A stretch of 64,000 nucleotides of DNA, taken from contig NW_008246068.1 of NCBI RefSeq assembly GCF_000281045.1, positions 858,707 to 922,706 of the forward strand, given 5' to 3'. The position numbers were made by a program, and so were the translations under genes. Each line of letters opens with the position of its first letter. Position 1 is the stretch's first letter. Source of the stretch: Saprolegnia diclina VS20. Its lineage: Eukaryota; Oomycota; Saprolegniomycetes; Saprolegniales; Saprolegniaceae. The notes beneath the pieces were generated by a model, which saw nothing but the letters and a program-made list of their open reading frames with translations, was not told the DNA's origin and ran no database searches. This document shows positions 25,961 through 36,316 of the stretch, in pieces.

Positions 25961-28900
25961 ATGGCATCGACCAAGCTGCACCGTCGCGTCTTGCGCAAGT
26001 CGGTCGAGCTCTACCGACCGGAATTGCTCCCGCTCTTTCTCCTCTTTCACAAGTCGGAGACGTCGCACGAATGGCAGGTACGCTGCCTCCTACGCCTCGC
26101 AACGTCCAACACGAGGCATGTAGATCCAGCACATGGCCGACGCGGTCAAGCTCTCGACGTTTCTGCACTCGAAAATGCTCTTGTCGCCCGAGCTCAACCG
26201 CAACTCGCCGTGCTACATTGCGCGCCGCATTGTGCAACTGTACATCAAGCTCAAGTACATTGCGACGTTCCCTGCCCACGAAATCGACGAGTATGCTGCG
26301 ATTGGCGACCAAGAGTACGACGAAGTGCGCATGATGCACCACTTGGTGCACAACAGCAGCAATGCGACCACCGAGACCGAGCACGTGTACCGGCTTGCGG
26401 CCATGCTCGGCATCTCGTACCACGGGGACTCGTGGCAAGAAATCCTCACCTTTGTGCGGTGCGCACTGCCGTTCGCCGAGCAGACCGAGACGCTTCTCAT
26501 TCGCGGCTCGGACGACCGGTCGATCTTGGACAACGCCACGCAAACCAACAAGTACAACACGACCACGATCCCATGTGCTGTGCCGCAGCACGCGTGGATC
26601 TCACGGGCGAGTTGCACGAGCTCGAGTGTCGCCCTCGATGCCTACACGGTCTGCGAGCGCATTCGCCAAGAGCTCCTCCTCTCGTCGCTCTCGATCAACA
26701 ATGAAAACATCCGCGAGGTCTTTGACCGCAAAATGCAGTCGATTCGAGACCGTGTCGCTGACTGCCTCGGGCTCAAAGCGCTCTATGACGACGGCGCTTT
26801 TGAGTGCGTCATTTCGCCCTCCGGCACCGACGCCGAGCTCCTCGCCACGTCGGTGGCCCTCGCCCGACTGGCCAGCGTCGCCTCCGAGACGACGACGACC
26901 GGCCGCATGACGCTCATCGTGACCGCGGGTGGTGAAACCGGAAGCGGGTCCGTCGCAGCCTCCAATGGCAAGCACTTTAGCAAGCTCTCGCCGAGTGGCG
27001 ACGCTGTCGAGCCTGGCAAGCTCCTGCGCGGGTTTCCAACCGCCAAGGTCCACTGCGTGCAGATTCCCGCGCGCCAAGACGACGGGCACGTCGAGAACGC
27101 CGACGCGACCGTGCGCGCGAGCGTCATTGAAGCACTCTCAACGTCGCCGACCGCCGCCCACAACGTGGTCTTATTGCACGTTGTCATGGGCTCCAAAACC
27201 GGGCTGAGTTGCCCGAGCTTGTCGCTTGTGGACGAGCTCTCGGCTATCTACACGACCCGACTCCTCGTCGTCATTGACGCGTGCCAGATGCGCCTCGACA
27301 AGCTCTCGCTCGCCGAGTACATGGCGCGCGGGTACCTCGTGCTCATCACCGGATCCAAGTTCTTTGCCGGCGTTCCGTTCTGCGGCGGTGTCCTCATCCC
27401 ATCCGTCTACATCGACGAGCTCGAGGGGAGCGAGGACCTTGGCAGCATCTTCCCGATCGGGTACACCGACTACTTTTCCAAGTATGAGTTTCCGCCGCTA
27501 AGCATGCCGCTCACCCGCGCCCGCTTTGCCTCGCGCATGAACGTCGGGCTGCTCCTGCGGTGGGAGACGGCGCTCGTCAACATGGAGCTGTACGCGTCGA
27601 TCCCGTCGGCGATGGTTGGGCAAATCTGCTACGAGTACATTGCCCGGTCGAAAGCCATGATGGCCACGCACGCCCACGTCTCGCTGCTCGAGCCGCCGCG
27701 TGACGTGCGCAAGCCGTCGATGGCGGCCGACGGCACGTTATTGCGGCCCCTCGACACGATCATCTCGTTCCACGTGGTGGAGCACGGCGTGTGCCTTAGC
27801 GTCGACCGTCTCAAGCTCGTGCACATGTTCCTCTCCAAGGACATTTCGAGCGTCATCACCGAGACGTGCCCGCTCGAGGTCGCGCTCGCGAGCAAAAAGT
27901 GCCTTGTCGGACAACCCGTGACGCTCGGGAAGCTCGCACACGGCGTGTTGCGCATCGCGCTCGGCGCCGACATGGTCAACCACATCTACCGCGGCACCAA
28001 GACCATGGTGGAGCTCGTCTTGGAGGACGCCATCATCTTGCGCAAGCTCGCGCTCATCCTCAACCACTGGGACCCGCTCTGCGCCAAGTTTGTCGACGTG
28101 CCGGTGACGCACCACCTGCCCTCGACACCGCCCAAGCCCGAGAGCAAGAGCATTTGGGACTTTGGTGTCAAAGCTGCGGGGCGAAGCCCGGCGCTGCGGT
28201 CGCTTTTGGCGTCCGGGCACGAGCTCTTTCCGCGCATGGTCCTCTATGACCTCGACGGCGTTGATGTCGCGTTTCAGTCGCTCGTGGCGCCGTTCCCAGC
28301 GCACTTTGAGCACCGCTTCCACGTCTCGTCGTGCCCGTTAGCCTTCTTCCTGCGGCGCGCGATTGAGAACGACATTGGCTTGACCTGCGCGTCGATCGTC
28401 GAGGTGCAGCACGCGCTCCGCCTCGGCTGCGCGCCGCACAAGATTGCGTTTACAAGCCCCGTGAAAACGCGCCGCGAGCTGGCTTATGCCATTGACATGG
28501 GTGTCGAGGTCAATGCCGACTCGTTTGAAGAGCTCGAGATCATCAAGGAGCACGCGCAGATGCGGTTTCAGAGCAGCTTCCCCGAGTGCACGCCCCGGTA
28601 CGCCGGCGAGCTGCCCCGCATCGGTGTCCGCGTTCACGTCTGTCACGAAGCCGCCCACACGTGGATGGCTGGGATTTCGCTCACGAACGACAACCGCGCC
28701 AAGCTCCTCGGAATGTTCAAGGAGCACCCGTGGCTCACGGGCCTCGTCCTTGCCACGTGCCCAAAGCGCGCTGACGGCAACAAGGCGCTCCTGCGTGAGA
28801 TAGCGGACGGCGCCAACCAGCTCTGCGACCTTGCGAATGACATTGACGCCGTCGCCGGCGAGACACGCGTCAAGGTGCTGAACGTCGGTGGCGACCTTGA

Positions 28901-29528
28901 TGCGCGCTATGACGCCGACGATGTCGGCTTGACGTTTGCGGACGTCGTCGAAGTGCTGCATGCCGAGGTGCCCAAGATATTTGAGCGCAACGGCCGCACT
29001 GTGGTCACCGAGCACGGCGACTACGTTAGCGCCAAGGTGGGGTGGACCGTGAGCGAGGTCGAATACATCCGGTTCCACGGTGCTCCCGACGACCGGTCGA
29101 CCCCGACGCAAACCGCCGTCATTGACGCCGGCGCCGACGTGCACACGCGGCTACCAAACGGCAGTTACAAGCACCGCGTCTCGGTCTACAAGTACGATGA
29201 CAGAATGTAAAGCTCACGACGCTAACGATGAGGATTTAGGGCCAACGGGCAGCTCTCGGCGGCACCCAAAGAGCTCCAATCGGCCATTTGCCTCGGGGAG
29301 CCTCTGCACCACGAGTGGAGCGCACGGACCATGACCGTCCCTCGGCTCGAGCGCGGCGACTACGTTGCTCTGCACGACACGGGGGCCAACATGACGACGA
29401 TGGGCCACGGCGCCAACGGGCAGCCAGCGCCGCCCGTGTACGGCTACCGCCGCCATGACGACGGCGTCCACGTTGTCCTGCTCAAGGCAGCCGAAACCCC
29501 CGAACAAGTCATGCAGCTCTGGGGCTAA
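25961..29528 (+). CDS. fusion of a fold-type I PLP enzyme and a decarboxylase-like (fold-type III) barrel
   Basis: Three exons (25961-26077, 26124-29191, 29240-29528; introns 46 and 48 nt, the second with a CTAAC branch site) give 1,157 residues. Residues 1 to about 220 are a helical region I do not recognise. About 220-650 is an aspartate-aminotransferase-fold PLP domain: VVIDACQMR supplies the pyridine-binding Asp (about 424), and ITGSKFFAGVPFCGG holds the probable PLP lysine (about 451). From about 740 the chain resembles ornithine/diaminopimelate decarboxylases: CASIVEVQHAL, KIAFTSPVKTRRELAYA, VNADSFEELEII, and near the end GDYVALHDTGA and GQPAPPVY. The canonical YAVKAN lysine site reads FHVSSCP, so the PLP lysine is missing and the barrel is probably not a normal PLP decarboxylase. 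The substrate is unknown. Without the last exon the barrel's beta domain would be lost. Confidence 0.8.
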
Positions 29529-29968
29529 CCACTCTCTTTCCCTTGCTTTTCAGTACAGTGTATGTAGATGAATACAAATTGGTTTCTCAAATTGTGTTCT
29601 GGCCTCGGACAACTTGAATCAAGTGCACATGAGGCGATCGGTCACTTCGATCATCCTAAGCTCCGTGCACAGTGGTCGGTCCAGTGTGTCGCGCTGTCGA
29701 AGTTGAAGCTGACCTTTGCCCTACCCCTTGGCTCGCATGGAGCGCACGAGTTGGACGCACGGTCTACGCGGTCGAAGACCTCGGTTGCTCTTTGCTAGCG
29801 TGCTAGTCAAGTCTGTATTCGAGATTCTCGTTATACGCTATCTGGCGCCGGACAGCTCTGGACGAACGAGATGTGTGGTGTCAAGTGGTCGGAGGACTCG
29901 AACGGTCCCAGCCCCTTCCGACGTCACTTTGCGTCAACACGGTACTATTCCAGTTTGGGATTTGCGGT
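29529..29968. other. intergenic, no gene seen
   Basis: No frame with family features. CAGTTTGGGATTTGCGG at 29951-29967 abuts the next start codon and closely matches the element before the PLP-fusion gene. Confidence 0.5.
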
Positions 29969-30959
29969 ATGGCGCGTGCGTACGCAACGCTGGTTTGTAC
30001 GGACGCGTACGCTATCGGGGCGCAGGTGTTGCGCGCGAGCCTCCACCGCGTTGGGTCGACGCTGCCGCTTGTCGTGCTCGTCACGCCCAATGTCTCGGCC
30101 TCTGTGCGGATGCAATTGACGACATCGCTCGAGAATGCGCTTTTGTACGACGTGGCGCCGATTCCGCTGCGGTCCGACCAAGCGACGCGCTACGCATTTG
30201 CGCGCTTCCAGCACGCGTGGGCCAAGCTGCGCGTGTTTGAGCTCGAGATGTTTGACACCATTGTCTTCCTCGACGCCGACATGCTGTGCGTGCGCAACAT
30301 GGACGACCTCTTTGACGCGATCGCACCGGACGCGACCACCATCGCCGCGAGCCGCGCGTGCACGTGCAACCCGCAGCGCATCACCCATTATCCCCCGTAT
30401 GTTTTTGTGTTGTTATAAAAATGCAAGATCTGTCGTGTAGGTCGTGGACGCCAGCATCCTGCGCGTATTCCGAGACAACGAATAACGTCCGTCGGTACTT
30501 CAACTCGGGCATGTTGGTGTTGCATCCTAGTAGGTTATTCCACATCGATTTAGTATGTGCTTATGCTTGCTGCGCTGTGTACTAGGCTGCGCAACGCTCG
30601 AGTCGCTGCTCGCAAAACTTCAGGGCGAACGCAGCGTCGAGCGGTTTGTGTTTTCGGATCAATGCTTCCTCAACGAAGCGTTTCCCGACTTTATCGACGT
30701 GCCGTATGTGTTTAACGCGCTCAAGACACTGCCGATCGCGCACCCGCGCCTGTGGCAACTCGAGGTATCCACCATAGTGGAACCCTACCCCTAGTATCAA
30801 GTTTACGTATAGGATGTCAAGGCGATTCACTACATTTTGGAAAAGCCGTGGCATGTCGAAGTACTCGCGGGCGGACCGTACGACGACTTGTACGCACTGT
30901 GGTGGGAGGTTGCTTCGCACGTGAAGGATCGCTTGCAACCTTGCTTCAACGCACCGTAA
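29969..30959 (+). CDS. GT8 family glycosyltransferase, glycogenin/galactinol-synthase-like
   Basis: Four exons (29969-30396, 30441-30529, 30586-30764, 30813-30959; introns 44, 56 and 48 nt) give 280 residues. The N-terminus YATLVCTDAYAIGAQVL starts a nucleotide-sugar-binding fold. FLDADMLCVRNMDDLF carries the DxD metal/donor site. FNSGMLVLHPS and SDQCFLNEAF are the next conserved GT8 segments, and IHYILEKPW is the usual C-terminal motif. GT8 enzymes of this type are retaining transferases that use UDP-sugars (glycogenin self-glucosylation, galactinol or glucuronyl transfer). No signal peptide is visible, so a cytosolic role is likelier. The exact acceptor cannot be read from the sequence. Confidence 0.85.
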
Positions 30960-31688
30960 TACTAGACACGTGTTTGTGGCGCAGCCGACTATAAACTACA
31001 GTGGGGTAGTTCGTGTGACGAGCCTTGTCAAATGCACAGTCATGAACAAAATCGTTGTCGCTGGTGACGACGTCGTTGCAGTTGATAAAGGGAGCTGTTT
31101 TGGTGCTCACGAGTTTTCAACCATTTTATGACACATCAAACCTTGATATATGTATGGTATAAAATACACTGGTTTAATGTTGTGAGTGGCCAAATCATTT
31201 CGATTTTAAGCCAATGGGATGCGAGGCCCTGCCTGCGCTGCCGCGCGCGGACGCTCTTGGTGCGCCATTTGAAGTCGAAACAAAAAGTCGCCAAAAGTTG
31301 GCACATCGATAGAAGGCATGTTGGAGAGCGTATCGCGCTGCGTCGCTTCACCGCGCGAGGTGTACAACCCGAGCTATTGCCCAAGCCATTCAATGTGGCA
31401 AACGCCATATATAGACCCAAAATGCCACATTTAGTATGCAATCCATCCAAGGCATTGTCGAGTTCCTGCAGACATTTTTGAGGCCGCTGACGTGTCAGTG
31501 TCATGACGACTACCAGGACTCACTGCTCTACAAGCCACTATACCTCAATGACTTTACAGTGTGCATGGTCGAAGGCAACCCGCTGCGTGTGCTCCATCGC
31601 ACGACTACATAGGGCGATGCCTAGTTTGCTCGGGGTAGTATGAGACATGATTACCAAACGCACTTGAGTACAAGTATTTAGTGGGGCC
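30960..31688. other. intergenic with one unassigned 58-codon frame
   Basis: AT-richer spacer. A plus-strand frame of 58 codons (31436-31612) has no recognised motif. A longer plus frame lies at 31128-31481. An alternative splice (a possible intron around 31393-31433) would join parts of these, but nothing supports it. Possibly a decayed gene. Confidence 0.3.
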
Positions 31689-32573
31689 TTAGAGCTCTTT
31701 GGTCGGCGGGTCGTCGCAGCTACCGCGGTGCAAGAGAGTCAAGGCGTGGTTACCGCACTGCGCGTTCTCAAAGAGGCACATGTTGTTGTACGTCTTGTTG
31801 TCCGAGCCGCAGACGGGAGCAAACATGCGGTTGCACGGGCGGTCACGGCAATCGCCCTTCGGAATGACAACACTTGCAGGCGAATCGTCGCAGGCGCCGC
31901 GATGGACGATGCGCATGTCGTCGTTGCCGCAGTGGATCTTCTTAAAGCTGCATTCGTTGACGTACGTGCGCCCGTCCGAGCCGCACACGGGCGCGTGCTT
32001 GTCATTGCACGATGTCGGGCAGGCTTCGAGGTGGCGGACCGACGCAGTGTCGTCGCACGGACCCTCGTGGGCGATGCGGAGCGTCGACTTTGGCCCGCCG
32101 CGGCAGCGCGCAACTTCGAGCTTGCACTTGTTGCTGTACGTTGTCCTATCAGTCCCGCAAACGGGCGCATACTCCATGGTGCAGATACTGGGACACTCGA
32201 GTGTCTGCCGCGCGGGGCAGCGGCCGGCGTGGTCGAGCGTCACTGTCGGGTTGGCGCAGTGGGCCTTCTTGAACTCGCACAAGTTGGCATACGTCATGCC
32301 GTTCGAACCGCACTGCGGATCGTATGAGACTGGGCACTCCATGGCACAAATGTGCATCGGCGACGTGCACACTCCAGTGCTTGCGAGGCCAAGGCTCGCG
32401 TTGATGCAGTTGGCCTTGGTCAAGCCGCAAGCGTTCGTGTAGGTGACGCCGTTGGTTGCGCACACGGGGCTCCCGCCCTTGGGGCAAGGCGCCGAGTCCT
32501 CGCACAAGTTCGTGGACGCGGTGGTGAGCGCGGCGAGGAGGGCGGCGACGGCGACGATGTAGCGCAGCAGCAT
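31689..32573 (-). CDS. secreted five-domain Kazal-type serine protease inhibitor
   Basis: A single exon of 294 residues starts at the ATG that opens a clear signal peptide (LLRYIVAVAALLAALTTA); the frame is open further upstream but without signal features. Five Kazal domains follow, each with the C..C....PVCGxDxxTYxNxC core. By the turkey ovomucoid register (P1 is two residues after Cys2) the predicted P1 residues are Lys, Val, Met, Asp and Arg. Oomycetes secrete Kazal proteins that inhibit host or competitor subtilisin- and trypsin-like proteases, so this is probably an extracellular effector or self-protection inhibitor. It is related to, but clearly distinct from, the four-domain pair at 42419-45459. 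Confidence 0.9.
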   Translation of the reverse strand: MLLRYIVAVAALLAALTTASTNLCEDSAPCPKGGSPVCATNGVTYTNACGLTKANCINASLGLASTGVCTSPMHICAMECPVSYDPQCGSNGMTYANLCEFKKAHCANPTVTLDHAGRCPARQTLECPSICTMEYAPVCGTDRTTYSNKCKLEVARCRGGPKSTLRIAHEGPCDDTASVRHLEACPTSCNDKHAPVCGSDGRTYVNECSFKKIHCGNDDMRIVHRGACDDSPASVVIPKGDCRDRPCNRMFAPVCGSDNKTYNNMCLFENAQCGNHALTLLHRGSCDDPPTKEL

Positions 32574-32941
32574 GGTGTTGTTGCTTGTCGAACCAGGATC
32601 TGGGAGTCGGTAGCGCAGGCAAATGCCATTGGTCAAAACAAGTAAGATGCTCGATTTGGATTGGCTGTTTTTTAGAAGGATGTTGAACCAGATCCCTCGA
32701 GGCAACTGCACATTGCAAGCTTGCGACGACACATACCGAGGGATGCTGGTACAATGCTTGAGGTATGCTTAAATCGGCAGGTAGCTCTACCAGCTACCCA
32801 GTTCTTGCATCCAAGCGTTTGTGCAAGGTCCAGGGATGTTGACAGCAGGCGACGTTTGATTGGCTTAAAAGAAACGAATCCCAACGCGCTATTGATTGAA
32901 TTGTCGCCCAATGGCATCGAGCCGAGCTGCTGAATTCGAAA
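32574..32941. promoter_or_regulatory. divergent promoter region, Kazal gene and DOT1-like gene
   Basis: The region between two outward-facing genes has an ATTGG box near each start: 32660-32664 (about 87 bp from the Kazal ATG) and 32859-32863 (about 80 bp from the DOT1-like ATG). On the minus strand CCAATGGCATTTGCC (near 32620-32635) resembles the CAATTTGCC core element. Function is inferred from position only. Confidence 0.4.
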
Positions 32942-34246
32942 ATGGCAGCGTCGCACACCGAGGTGACGGGCTGGCAGCGCGTCTTGGCGCAGTACGCGCC
33001 GCAGGAAGAGGCGTGGAAGGGCGCCGAGGCCAAGATGCGGGCGTATGCACAGCAGGTGCTGCGTGACATCAAGGGCACGGATGCCCAGAAGCGGTCCGCG
33101 ACCATTGACTTTGTCAAGGATCTCGTGCCCGAGGACGTCAAGCCCGAAGTCGAGAGTTTGCCTGTCGAGCAGTTTGCGCTGGGCCTCATCTTTTACGGCC
33201 CGTTCCAGGTCTACGATCGCGTGTACCGCCACATTTCGTCTGACGTACGCAAGCTGCTGCAATCGCGCGGCTTTGAACTTCATCATTCTCGTCTTAGTAT
33301 GGAAAGGAAATGTCCATGCAAGCGCGCAAGGGCACCGAGCACGACACGACGGGCCACGTACTATTTCAATGCAACGCCTTGCATGCTATATTGTCTGTAG
33401 GTCTACGGCGAAATCGCCTTCTTCCCGTTCGCAGACATTTTGCTGTCGATCGCGCCCGAGCTGCCGCAGAACAACGCCATCTTCTACGACTTGGTGCGAT
33501 ACCATCACGCTCGTACCATGGCCCTCATGCGTAAGGATCTAGGGCTCGGGTGTCGGCAAGGCGGTCGTTGCGGCCGCGCTTTTGCATCCGTTTCACAAAT
33601 CCGTGGGCATCGAGGTGTTGCAGGTTGATTCTCATCGTGCATTGAAGACACGTCGTCTCAGTTTGCTGCGATAGCCGCTTGTGGACTTTTCCCTTGCACG
33701 CGTCGACAAGCTCGGCCAAGACTATGACGGCATTGCGCAGTCGATCTCGTTTGTATCGGGCAGCTTCTTGGACCATCCGTGGAGCGACGGCGACCTCGTC
33801 TTTAGCCACAGCACGTGCTTCTCGCCCGGGTACCGCACTCGCTTCATGAACGCTACGTGGATCATGATCATGGATGCTAGGACTTGGGAACGCATCTCCA
33901 AGCAGGCCGAGCAGCTGAAGCAAGGCGCGTACTTTGTGTCGGTGTCGCACGTTCTCTTGTCGCCGCTCTTTGAGGTAGAGATAGATACCCGGCGTATACC
34001 CCACTCAACGATATGTCTTAGGTACTGCGCACGATGGTCGTCACGATGAGCTGGGGAAGCTGCACCGTCTACGTCCACGTACTCGACTCGCTTTGAACGC
34101 GAAGGATCTCACATCCTACGTAGCGTCGCATGCGAATTGGCCGCTGGGCGACCAAGCTGTTGCAAGGCGGTAGCGCGATTCGCACGGACCTCCAGCGAAC
34201 CCGGGAGCCCGCGACGCCCAAGGAGAACGAAGTTCGCAAGCAGTAG
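32942..34246 (+). CDS. DOT1-like SAM-dependent methyltransferase
   Basis: Proposed exons: 32942-33296, 33323-33357, 33401-33493, 33543-33623, 33675-33974, 34022-34078 and 34124-34246, giving 347 residues. The second exon is a 35-nt microexon and its flanking 26-nt intron is uncertain; the other introns (43-51 nt) are typical. Splicing restores FYDLGSGVGKAVVAAALLHPF, the DOT1 SAM-binding signature, then GIEVLQ, DFVSG-like FVSGSFLDHPWSDGDLVF, and the C-terminal SWGSCTVYVH strand. An earlier stop at 34094-34096 is avoided by a 45-nt intron (34079-34123) that adds a basic tail ending ENEVRKQ. DOT1 enzymes methylate histone H3K79, but oomycete relatives form a broad family, so the substrate is not certain. 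Nuclear action is inferred. Confidence 0.8.
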
Positions 34247-34297
34247 ATAGAAGGTCGTTTTGGCTTCGATTTTTGATTCGAAATTTCACCGCCGCTG

Positions 34298-34302
34298 ATT
34301 GG
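34298..34302 (+). promoter_or_regulatory. ATTGG (CCAAT) box upstream of MsrB
   Basis: GATTGGCT lies 90 bp before the MsrB start codon, at the same distance as similar boxes upstream of the Kazal, DOT1-like and armadillo genes. It is a candidate NF-Y-type site. Confidence 0.35.
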
Positions 34303-34391
34303 CTACTTTTACAGGCCTTTTTGGAATTCCAACGAGAGCGACGACGTCCGTTCCAGTGCTGCCACGCAGGAGCGCAGTGATAGATTGACTA

Positions 34392-34826
34392 ATGGGGGCG
34401 CAAAGCTCGAGCCCGGCGCCGATGCCATCCGTGCCGTTCAACCTCCCCGACGGCGAATGGCGGGCCAAGCTCAACCCCGAGCAGTACCGTGTTCTGCGCC
34501 AGAAAGGCACCGAGCGCCCGGGCACCGGCGCCTTCAACAAGCACACCGCGCTTGGCACGTACCTCTGCGCGGGCTGCGACGCGCCGCTGTACACGTCGGC
34601 GCAAAAGTTCAACTCGGGCTGCGGGTGGCCAGCGTTCTTTGATGCGATTCCTGGTGCGATCAAGGCGCTCCCAGACGCCGACGGTAGCCGCATCGAGATC
34701 ATCTGCGCCAACTGCGGCGGGCACATGGGCCACGTCTTCAAGGGTGAGGGCTTCAAGACACCGACCGACGAGCGCCATTGTGTGAATAGCGTTTCGCTCA
34801 AGTTTACGGCCTCGCCTGCGCCATGA
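34392..34826 (+). CDS. MSRB: peptide-methionine (R)-S-oxide reductase (MsrB)
   Basis: Single exon, 144 residues, the usual MsrB length. It reduces methionine-R-sulfoxide in proteins using thioredoxin. Two CxxC pairs, CAGC (59-62) and CANC (105-108), bind structural zinc. GCGWPAFF and GGHMGHVF are the family core. RHCVNSVSLKF contains the catalytic cysteine (about 130). It starts MGAQSSS, a possible N-myristoylation signal rather than an organelle presequence, so cytosolic or membrane-associated action is likely. Confidence 0.95.
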   Translation: MGAQSSSPAPMPSVPFNLPDGEWRAKLNPEQYRVLRQKGTERPGTGAFNKHTALGTYLCAGCDAPLYTSAQKFNSGCGWPAFFDAIPGAIKALPDADGSRIEIICANCGGHMGHVFKGEGFKTPTDERHCVNSVSLKFTASPAP

Positions 34827-35093
34827 GCAGGCATGTAAACTTCGAGCAACAATACTTTGCATCATTACGAGGTTCTAGCATCAACACACATCTCGATGTA
34901 CAGAGGTGGGCACAGTAGTGTCAGTCTCTCTGGCGTACGGAGTCTTCATTCTGTGGGCCTCGTCACTGTTGTCACGTTGCCGGTGTTGCACATGCGCCCT
35001 CGCACGGACCGCACGTCAGCCTGCTCCATACAAAGCGCGTCGTGGTCCGCTCCATCCGACGGTCGAAGGGGCACCGCTCGCTGTATTTAGGGG

Positions 35094-36316
35094 TTATACG
35101 ACGTGGATGTCCTCTTGCTTGGGTACATGCTTCTCCACCGACCACCCGCCTTCGAGAATGACCTTTTCAGTTGTCGTCTCGGCGCCGTCGGGCACGGACG
35201 GGTCGAGGAACGCAGCCGCCTCGTCGACGTCGTCCTGCACCCGTGCCGACTCGAGCGCGTAGCCGAGCAACTGCTCCTTGATCGACCTACGCCATGCATG
35301 AGGCTACGACAACGATACGAGGCGTACTCGGGGAACCAAATGTTGACGGGTAGGAACCAGTGCAGCGCGATCTTGTTGTTGACGCCGCCAAAGACCTCGC
35401 GGATCCCGAGGTTCTCGCTTGTCTCGCCTTTGAGCCGGTCGATCTGCGTCGTGCCCGTCGTAATGACGCTGTACTGGTCGCACATCATGCACATGGTGAA
35501 GAGGCCGAAAAGAACGGCCTCGAGGCAGAGGCAGATGACGTGAACGGCGCCCGTGCTCGCGCACCTAGAGTTCAAACGTGATGCATGAACGCGAGCAAGA
35601 GACCTACGTTTCGTGCATGCAGTGCGAGTAGCGGGCGACGACGAGCGCCATGGCGTACAGCGAGAGGAGAAAGACGTAAAAGATGAAGAGGAGGAAGAAC
35701 TTGTGGTTCCCGAGCCCGACGCAGTTGTTTACCCACGGGCAGTGGTGGTCCATCTTGACGACGCAGCGCTCGCAGATGCTGCAGTGGTGCGCCCGCGCCG
35801 GCTTGTAGATCTTGCACCGCCGGCACGTCCGGTACCGCTGCTCTTCCAAGCTACGCGCCATGCTTCATCTATCACGGCGTCAAGTCGGTGTCATTACCGA
35901 TTCATCTCTTCACGCGGCGCGTACTTGAGCGCGACAGGGATCGCATCGTCGGGCACGGAGCCCGGGTCCGTCATCATGGCTAGTGGAATGCAAAGTCGGC
36001 GCAGCGACCACGCGTAAGATGTACCTTTGCCATGCGAGACGAGCGCCATAAAGCACAGCAGCGTGAAGACAGAGATGTGCAAGAGGCCAAGCAGGCTGGC
36101 GCCCATCCAGGGCACGAGCACGACGCCCTAGCCCATGTGTCGTCACGGCGAGAGTGGCATGGCACCTACCACGACGACGTACTCGGCGTAGACGATGAGG
36201 AACCACGAGATGGCGGCGCAGACGAGGCCGCAGCAGTCCCAGTTGAGCCACACGGTCGAGCGGAAGCCCGTGCCACAGCGGTCGGGCTGGCGTCGCTTCT
36301 CGAACTCGTGGCGCAT
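35094..36316 (-). CDS. DHHC-type protein S-palmitoyltransferase
   Basis: Six exons (36316-36170, 36127-36025, 35979-35898, 35850-35608, 35564-35328, 35286-35094) with introns of 41-47 nt give 334 residues. Two N-terminal membrane segments ([18 protein letters not shown] and [18 protein letters not shown]) precede the TDPGSVP motif. The cysteine-rich domain [18 protein letters not shown] leads to [12 protein letters not shown] with the catalytic Cys near 148. Two more membrane segments follow, then an acidic cytosolic tail ending EDIHVV. The enzyme transfers palmitate from palmitoyl-CoA to cysteines of membrane proteins, typically at the Golgi or plasma membrane. All motifs fall into one frame only after splicing. 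Confidence 0.92.
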
